From positions 1 to 53,406 of the forward strand of contig CAKZMU010000013.1 in assembly GCA_937129145.1 (NCBI GenBank): 53,406 bases of DNA, given 5' to 3'. The translations under genes and the position numbers were made by a program. Positions 50,254 to 53,406 of this stretch are shown here, one piece after another. The notes beneath the pieces are model-generated. The model did no database searches. It was not told the DNA's origin and saw only the letters and a list, made by a program, of their open reading frames with translations. This DNA comes from an uncultured Lacinutrix sp. GTDB taxonomy: Bacteria; Bacteroidota; Bacteroidia; Flavobacteriales; Flavobacteriaceae. Within the stretch, counting starts at the first letter, position 1. Every line of letters begins with the position of its first letter.

Positions 50254-51843
50254 ATGAGTTTTTTAAAAGAAATAGAACGTAGACGAACCTTTGGTATTAT
50301 TTCGCATCCAGATGCTGGTAAGACAACATTAACTGAAAAACTGTTGCTATTTGGTGGTGCTATTCAAGAAGCTGGTGCTGTAAAAAGTAATAAAATCAAG
50401 AAAGGTGCGACAAGTGATTTTATGGAAATTGAGCGTCAACGTGGAATTTCGGTAGCAACCTCTGTTTTAGCATTTGAATATAATGGCATAAAAATAAATA
50501 TTCTTGATACACCTGGACATAAGGATTTTGCAGAAGATACCTTTAGAACACTCACAGCTGTAGATAGTGTTATTGTGGTTATTGACGTTGCCAAAGGTGT
50601 TGAGGAGCAAACAGAAAAGCTCGTTGAAGTTTGTAGAATGCGTAATATACCTATGATTGTGTTTATAAATAAATTGGACCGTGAAGGAAAAGATGCGTTT
50701 GATTTATTGGATGAAGTTGAGCAAAAACTAGGATTGAAAGTAATGCCAATGAGTTTCCCAATTGGTATGGGTTATGACTTTAAAGGTATTTATAACCTAT
50801 GGGAAAAGAACGTTAACTTGTTTAGTGGTGATAGCCGAAAAGATATAGAAGAAACCATCGAGGTTTCAGATTTAGCATCAGATGAACTTACAAAATTAGT
50901 TGGCGAAAATGCAGCTGAAACTTTAAGAGAGGAAATTGAGTTAGTTGAAGGCATTTATCCGAAATTTGACAAAGAAAGTTATCTAAATGGTGATTTACAA
51001 CCAGTGTTTTTTGGCTCTGCATTGAACAATTTTGGAGTTCGTGAGTTATTGGATTGCTTTGTAGACATTGCACCAAAACCTAGACCAAAGCAAAGTGAAG
51101 AGCGTATGGTACAACCAGATGAAGAAAAATTTTCGGGCTTTGTGTTTAAGATTCATGCCAATATGGACCCTAATCATAGAAACCGTTTAGCATTTGTAAA
51201 AATTGTGTCTGGAACGTTTGAAAGAAACAAACCTTACCTTCATGTACGACATAATAAGAAAGTAAAATTCTCAAGTCCAAATGCCTTTTTTGCTGAGAAA
51301 AAGGAAATCGTTGATATTTCGTATCCAGGAGATATCGTTGGTTTACAAGATACTGGAACTTTTAAAATTGGAGATACCTTAACCGAAGGCGAAGTTTTAA
51401 ACTATAAAGGCGTTCCAAGTTTTTCACCAGAACACTTTAGATACATTAACAATGCCGACCCAATGAAATCTAAACAACTGTATAAAGGTATTGACCAACT
51501 TATGGATGAAGGTGTGGCACAATTATTCACACTTGATTTAAACGGAAGAAAAGTAATTGGAACAGTAGGTGCTTTACAATATGAAGTTATTCAATATAGA
51601 TTAGAACATGAATATGGTGCCAAATGTACCTACGAAAATTTGAATGTGCATAAAGCGTGTTGGGTAGAACCAACAGATAAAAACAACGAAGAATTCAAAG
51701 AGTTTTTACGTGTCAAGCAACGTTTTTTAGCAAAAGACAAGCAAGACCAACTTGTATTTTTGGCAGATTCCATGTTTACATTGCAAATGACTCAGCAAAA
51801 ATATCCAAGTATTAAATTTCATTTAACTTCAGAATATAACTAA
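50254..51843 (+). CDS. prfC: Peptide chain release factor 3
   Basis: A 529-residue translational GTPase that removes RF1/RF2 from the ribosome after termination. G-domain motifs: HPDAGKTT (P-loop), GISVATSV, DTPGHKDF, and NKLD. Then domains II (SGFVFKIHANMDPNHRNRLAFVKIVSG) and III, ending in YPSIKFHLTSEYN. Full length, with intact motifs. It is monocistronic as far as visible, with a palindrome overlapping its promoter. Confidence 0.96.
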   Translation: MSFLKEIERRRTFGIISHPDAGKTTLTEKLLLFGGAIQEAGAVKSNKIKKGATSDFMEIERQRGISVATSVLAFEYNGIKINILDTPGHKDFAEDTFRTLTAVDSVIVVIDVAKGVEEQTEKLVEVCRMRNIPMIVFINKLDREGKDAFDLLDEVEQKLGLKVMPMSFPIGMGYDFKGIYNLWEKNVNLFSGDSRKDIEETIEVSDLASDELTKLVGENAAETLREEIELVEGIYPKFDKESYLNGDLQPVFFGSALNNFGVRELLDCFVDIAPKPRPKQSEERMVQPDEEKFSGFVFKIHANMDPNHRNRLAFVKIVSGTFERNKPYLHVRHNKKVKFSSPNAFFAEKKEIVDISYPGDIVGLQDTGTFKIGDTLTEGEVLNYKGVPSFSPEHFRYINNADPMKSKQLYKGIDQLMDEGVAQLFTLDLNGRKVIGTVGALQYEVIQYRLEHEYGAKCTYENLNVHKACWVEPTDKNNEEFKEFLRVKQRFLAKDKQDQLVFLADSMFTLQMTQQKYPSIKFHLTSEYN

Positions 51844-52016
51844 TAATCAATTAGTTATATTATTTTTCTAATGACAACAAAATGTATTTCATCTGAAAAA
51901 GCAACATTTATTTGTTTTTAATCGTAATTATCGTACATTTCGTCGGTAATTATAATTGTTTAAAACCTTAGTTTTTACATTTAAAATAGATTCATAACCC
52001 CAAACATGAACTACTT

Positions 52017-52253
52017 ATGAAAACTCAAGACAACATTTTCAGTAATGAAGATATTACTGTAACCTTTGAACCTTGCAAGTGCATTCACGCTGAAAAGTGT
52101 GCCAAAGAATTATCTCAAGTTTTTAGAACTTCAGTCATTCCATGGATTCATTTGGATGGAACAGAAACCAAACGCATTATTGAACAAATAAACAAATGTC
52201 CTTCTGGTGCTTTACAGTATTCGTTAAATACTGCAAAAAGAAAAGTAAGCTAA
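52017..52253 (+). CDS. YjdI-like mono-cluster iron-sulfur protein
   Basis: A 78-residue protein of the Fer4_19/YjdI type. The four cysteines lie in FEPCKCIHAEKCAKEL and NKCPSGALQY, the pattern for one [4Fe-4S] cluster. WIHLDGTETKRIIEQI is also typical of YjdI. The partner and redox role are unknown. The preceding 173 bases after prfC are AT-rich with nothing recognised. A terminator follows. Confidence 0.88.
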   Translation: MKTQDNIFSNEDITVTFEPCKCIHAEKCAKELSQVFRTSVIPWIHLDGTETKRIIEQINKCPSGALQYSLNTAKRKVS

Positions 52254-52276
52254 ACTTTTATCATACTATAAAAATT

Positions 52277-52307
52277 AAAAACCCTTTGTGAATCACAAAG
52301 GGTTTTT
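52277..52307. terminator. Bidirectional intrinsic terminator
   Basis: Perfect 14-base arms AAAAACCCTTTGTG / CACAAAGGGTTTTT around a three-base loop, between the convergent YjdI-like and DUF3467 genes. Confidence 0.9.
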
Positions 52308-52311
52308 AATT

Positions 52312-52629
52312 TTATGCTTGTCCTGTTGGTCCAAAATTTATTGGCATAGGCGTTTTCTCGTAGTCCTTTATTGTACCATGTGCTTGTTCAAAACGCTGTA
52401 CATTATCTCCTAAAGCTTTTACCAAACGCTTTGCGTGTTGTGGCGTTAAAATAATACGTGATTTTACCTTGCTTTTTGGTGTTCCAGGCATAATGCTCAC
52501 AAAATCCAGTACAAATTCAGACACCGAATGATTGATAATTGCTAAGTTGGAATACGTTCCTTCAGCTACTTTTTCGTCTAACTCTATATTTATTTGCCCT
52601 TGTTTAGGTTTATTTTTATTATCTGCCAT
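52312..52629 (-). CDS. DUF3467-family protein
   Basis: A 105-residue protein with the DUF3467 pattern: INIELDEKVAEGTYSNLAII, a following SEFVLDFVSIMPGTPKSKVKSRIILTPQHAKRL, and a C-terminal helix. In Bacteroidota this gene stands directly after rpoC, as here. Function unknown; the position suggests a link to transcription, but a terminator separates it from rpoC, so it may have its own promoter. Confidence 0.9.
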   Translation of the reverse strand: MADNKNKPKQGQINIELDEKVAEGTYSNLAIINHSVSEFVLDFVSIMPGTPKSKVKSRIILTPQHAKRLVKALGDNVQRFEQAHGTIKDYEKTPMPINFGPTGQA

Positions 52630-52689
52630 CTTTAATTTGTTTAAACTTCCGTTTTTAAGGGAGTCTGGTTATATAATTAATTTAATAAA

Positions 52690-52725
52690 AAAAGCCTTCG
52701 TGCAAACTAATGCGTGAAGGCTTTT
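52690..52725 (-). terminator. Intrinsic terminator of the rpoC transcript
   Basis: Arms AAAAGCCTTC (52690-52699) and GAAGGCTTTT (52716-52725); inner GTGC / GCGT bases pair partly. On the minus strand a T-run follows. Confidence 0.85.
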
Positions 52726-52733
52726 ATTTTATA

Positions 52734-52758
52734 GATTCCTGCCTTCGCAGGAATGACA
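52734..52758 (-). repeat. Dispersed stop-adjacent palindrome, copy H
   Basis: Plus strand GATTCCTGCCTTCGCAGG then AATGACA, identical in this core to copy B at 2901. It starts three bases after the rpoC stop, in rpoC sense orientation and before the terminator. Confidence 0.85.
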
Positions 52759-52761
52759 ATT

Positions 52762-53406
<645 letters not shown>

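Noticed and set aside
51844..52016. AT-rich gap after prfC
   Set aside because: Checked for terminator, repeat and small gene; nothing convincing.

Overview
The window looks like chromosomal DNA from a marine-type member of the Bacteroidota, most likely Flavobacteriaceae. It is strongly AT-rich. Recognisable Shine-Dalgarno sequences are scarce. Several promoters fit the Bacteroidota pattern TTTG-N(18-20)-TAnnTTTG. The gene content is typical of the family: DUF6090, DUF4295 beside L28/L33, DUF3467 near rpoC, an outer membrane beta-barrel receptor with a carboxypeptidase-regulatory N-terminus, DUF5916, FG-GAP and DUF4369 proteins. The species cannot be named from the sequence. I see no rRNA, tRNA, CRISPR array, prophage or complete insertion sequence.

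Layout. 1-2.4 kb: 3' part of a serine hydrolase, converging on an exported amidase. 2.4-7.9 kb (minus): SRPBCC protein, ftsY, the L28-L33-DUF4295 operon with a clear promoter and terminator, a coupled FAH-family/Hpt/cinA group, and a DnaQ-like exonuclease. 8-14 kb: DUF6090 protein, 2-oxoacid dehydrogenase E2, recR plus a family 2 glycosyltransferase, a sodium/solute symporter and a CoA-binding protein. 14-26.6 kb: beta-barrel receptor, FabH-type synthase, S9 peptidase, htpG, a DUF1059-like protein, an FG-GAP propeller and a class C beta-lactamase-like hydrolase. 26.6-28.4 kb is a small accessory island: a relic that looks like the start of a C39-peptidase exporter, a lipoprotein resembling the EreA/ChaN/TIKI superfamily, an orphan 3' coding fragment, and a palindromic element with an attC-like layout. 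28.4-31.6 kb: DEAD-box helicase, MOSC protein and MFS transporter. 31.6-37.3 kb: two separate ECF sigma/membrane-partner systems. 37.4-40.6 kb: D-aminoacylase-like lipoprotein, PhzF-like protein and VanX-type dipeptidase. 41.1-43.4 kb: a six-gene operon of an SPFH/band-7 membrane protein, four small proteins and a ribbon-helix-helix protein; three of these genes are under 60 codons. 43.5-53.4 kb: DUF5916 protein, DUF819 transporter, DUF4369 lipoprotein, idi-queD-manA operon, prfC, a YjdI-like iron-sulfur protein, DUF3467 and the 3' end of rpoC.

Most noteworthy are four things. First, the second ECF sigma gene and the divergent small membrane-protein gene are preceded by the same element, TGTAACC-N17-GTCATA, one on each strand, which points to an autoregulated divergent regulon. 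Second, a dispersed palindrome (core TGTCATTCCTGCG) begins within about 0-6 bases after the stop codon in six of its copies, always in sense orientation, including after rpoC, ftsY and htpG. Third, the SPFH/ribbon-helix-helix microprotein operon is a candidate undescribed membrane-associated system. Fourth, a gene-free 552-base region holds two intrinsic terminators and a direct repeat flanking a perfect 18-base palindrome.

All functions are read from motifs and remembered family features; no database search was run.
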